From Actinomycetota bacterium (GTDB lineage: Bacteria > Actinomycetota > AC-67), in NCBI GenBank assembly GCA_005883175.1, contig VAYV01000166.1:1-5916 (forward strand): 5,916 nucleotides of DNA. The letters run 5' to 3'. How positions within the stretch are numbered: the stretch's first letter is position 1; each line of letters starts with the position of its first letter. The notes beneath the pieces are model-generated. The model did no database searches. It was not told the origin of the DNA and was given only the letters and a program-made list of their open reading frames with translations. Below are positions 5,682 through 5,916 of this stretch, piece by piece. The position numbers and the translations under genes were made by a program.

Positions 5682-5916
5682 GCGGGCTGCAGCTCGACGG
5701 TGATCGTCTTCTCGCCGGACGAGACTTCAACCGCCTGCTTCGCCGTCTCGGCGCCTGCCGCGCGGGCCTCGATCATCCACGTCCCGGCCGCAACGTGGAA
5801 TGAAAAAACGCCGTCGTCCTGGGTGTACTCCTCGGCAACGAACTCGCCCGAAGGCCCCACGAGCCGGACGTACACGCTTCCCGCAGGCTGTCCATCCCGG
5901 ATGACCGTTCCACTGA
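5678..5916 (-). CDS. DUF1416 / SseC-like protein, C-terminal 78 residues, 5' end beyond right edge
   Basis: The reverse strand is open from the right edge to TAA at 5680-5678. It reads SGTVIRDGQPAGSVYVRL, then GPSGEFVAEEYTQDDGVFSFHVAAGTW and AAGAETAKQAVEV, ending VELQPA. This matches my memory of the DUF1416 family, small beta-sandwich (carboxypeptidase-regulatory-like) proteins of about 90-100 residues. In mycobacteria the family is called SseC and lies beside a thiosulfate sulfurtransferase (rhodanese) gene. The exact role is not established; a link with sulfur metabolism rests on that neighbourhood alone. The frame runs past GTG 5875 with family-like sequence, so that GTG is not the start. 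The missing part should be about 20 residues, probably including the start with a cysteine-containing N-terminus. No signal peptide can be judged. It does not belong to the rightward operon. Confidence 0.78.
   Translation of the reverse strand, partial: SGTVIRDGQPAGSVYVRLVGPSGEFVAEEYTQDDGVFSFHVAAGTWMIEARAAGAETAKQAVEVSSGEKTITVELQPA

Noticed and set aside
1..5916. CRISPR array, insertion sequence, tRNA/rRNA, riboswitch (including a cobalamin riboswitch before the mutase) or rho-independent terminator
   Set aside because: No spaced direct repeats, inverted terminal repeats, transposase, RNA-gene pattern or hairpin with T-run is visible; the 42-nt gap before the mutase is too short for a cobalamin riboswitch.

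Overview
The window is a dense, GC-rich stretch with G/C-ending codons, 42-nt intergenic gaps and overlapping stops. It looks like chromosomal DNA of an actinomycete-like bacterium (Actinomycetota). This rests on two small families I know mainly from that phylum: the short CxxC...HVVAW...HWHTxCW protein and the DUF1416/SseC-like protein. A DUF4118-GAF-SpoIIE phosphatase and a MeaA-type mutase also fit. No transposase, phage gene, CRISPR array, tRNA or rRNA is visible.

Layout: two transcription units diverge from a 42-bp gap at 2842-2883. Leftward, a membrane-anchored GAF/PP2C (SpoIIE/RsbU-like) phosphatase (1051-2841) is followed after 42 nt by a MeaA-like acyl-CoA mutase (1-1008) whose C-terminal part lies beyond the left edge. 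Rightward, a double-length 3-hydroxyacyl-CoA dehydrogenase made of two fused complete copies (2884-4647) is followed 3 nt later by a short-chain dehydrogenase/reductase (4651-5415), then by a small putative zinc-binding protein overlapping it by 4 nt (GTGA, 5412-5681). From the right edge a DUF1416/SseC-like gene (5678-5916, 5' end missing) converges on the zinc-binding protein; their stop codons overlap in TTAG.

Working together: the mutase rearranges a carboxylated short-chain acyl-CoA (ethylmalonyl- or methylmalonyl-CoA), the double dehydrogenase interconverts 3-hydroxyacyl- and 3-oxoacyl-CoA, and the SDR could be a 3-oxoacyl or acetoacetyl-CoA reductase. This suggests C4 acyl-CoA metabolism, perhaps the ethylmalonyl-CoA pathway or polyhydroxybutyrate-linked flux, but no crotonyl-CoA carboxylase/reductase or epimerase is in view, so the pathway is inference. 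The phosphatase may supply partner-switching or general stress signalling.

I do not see a convincing new system. The best leads are the fused dehydrogenase, whose second half has lost NAD-type fingerprint residues while keeping its catalytic residues, the pairing of a signalling phosphatase with the mutase, and the small zinc-ribbon-like protein coupled to the SDR.
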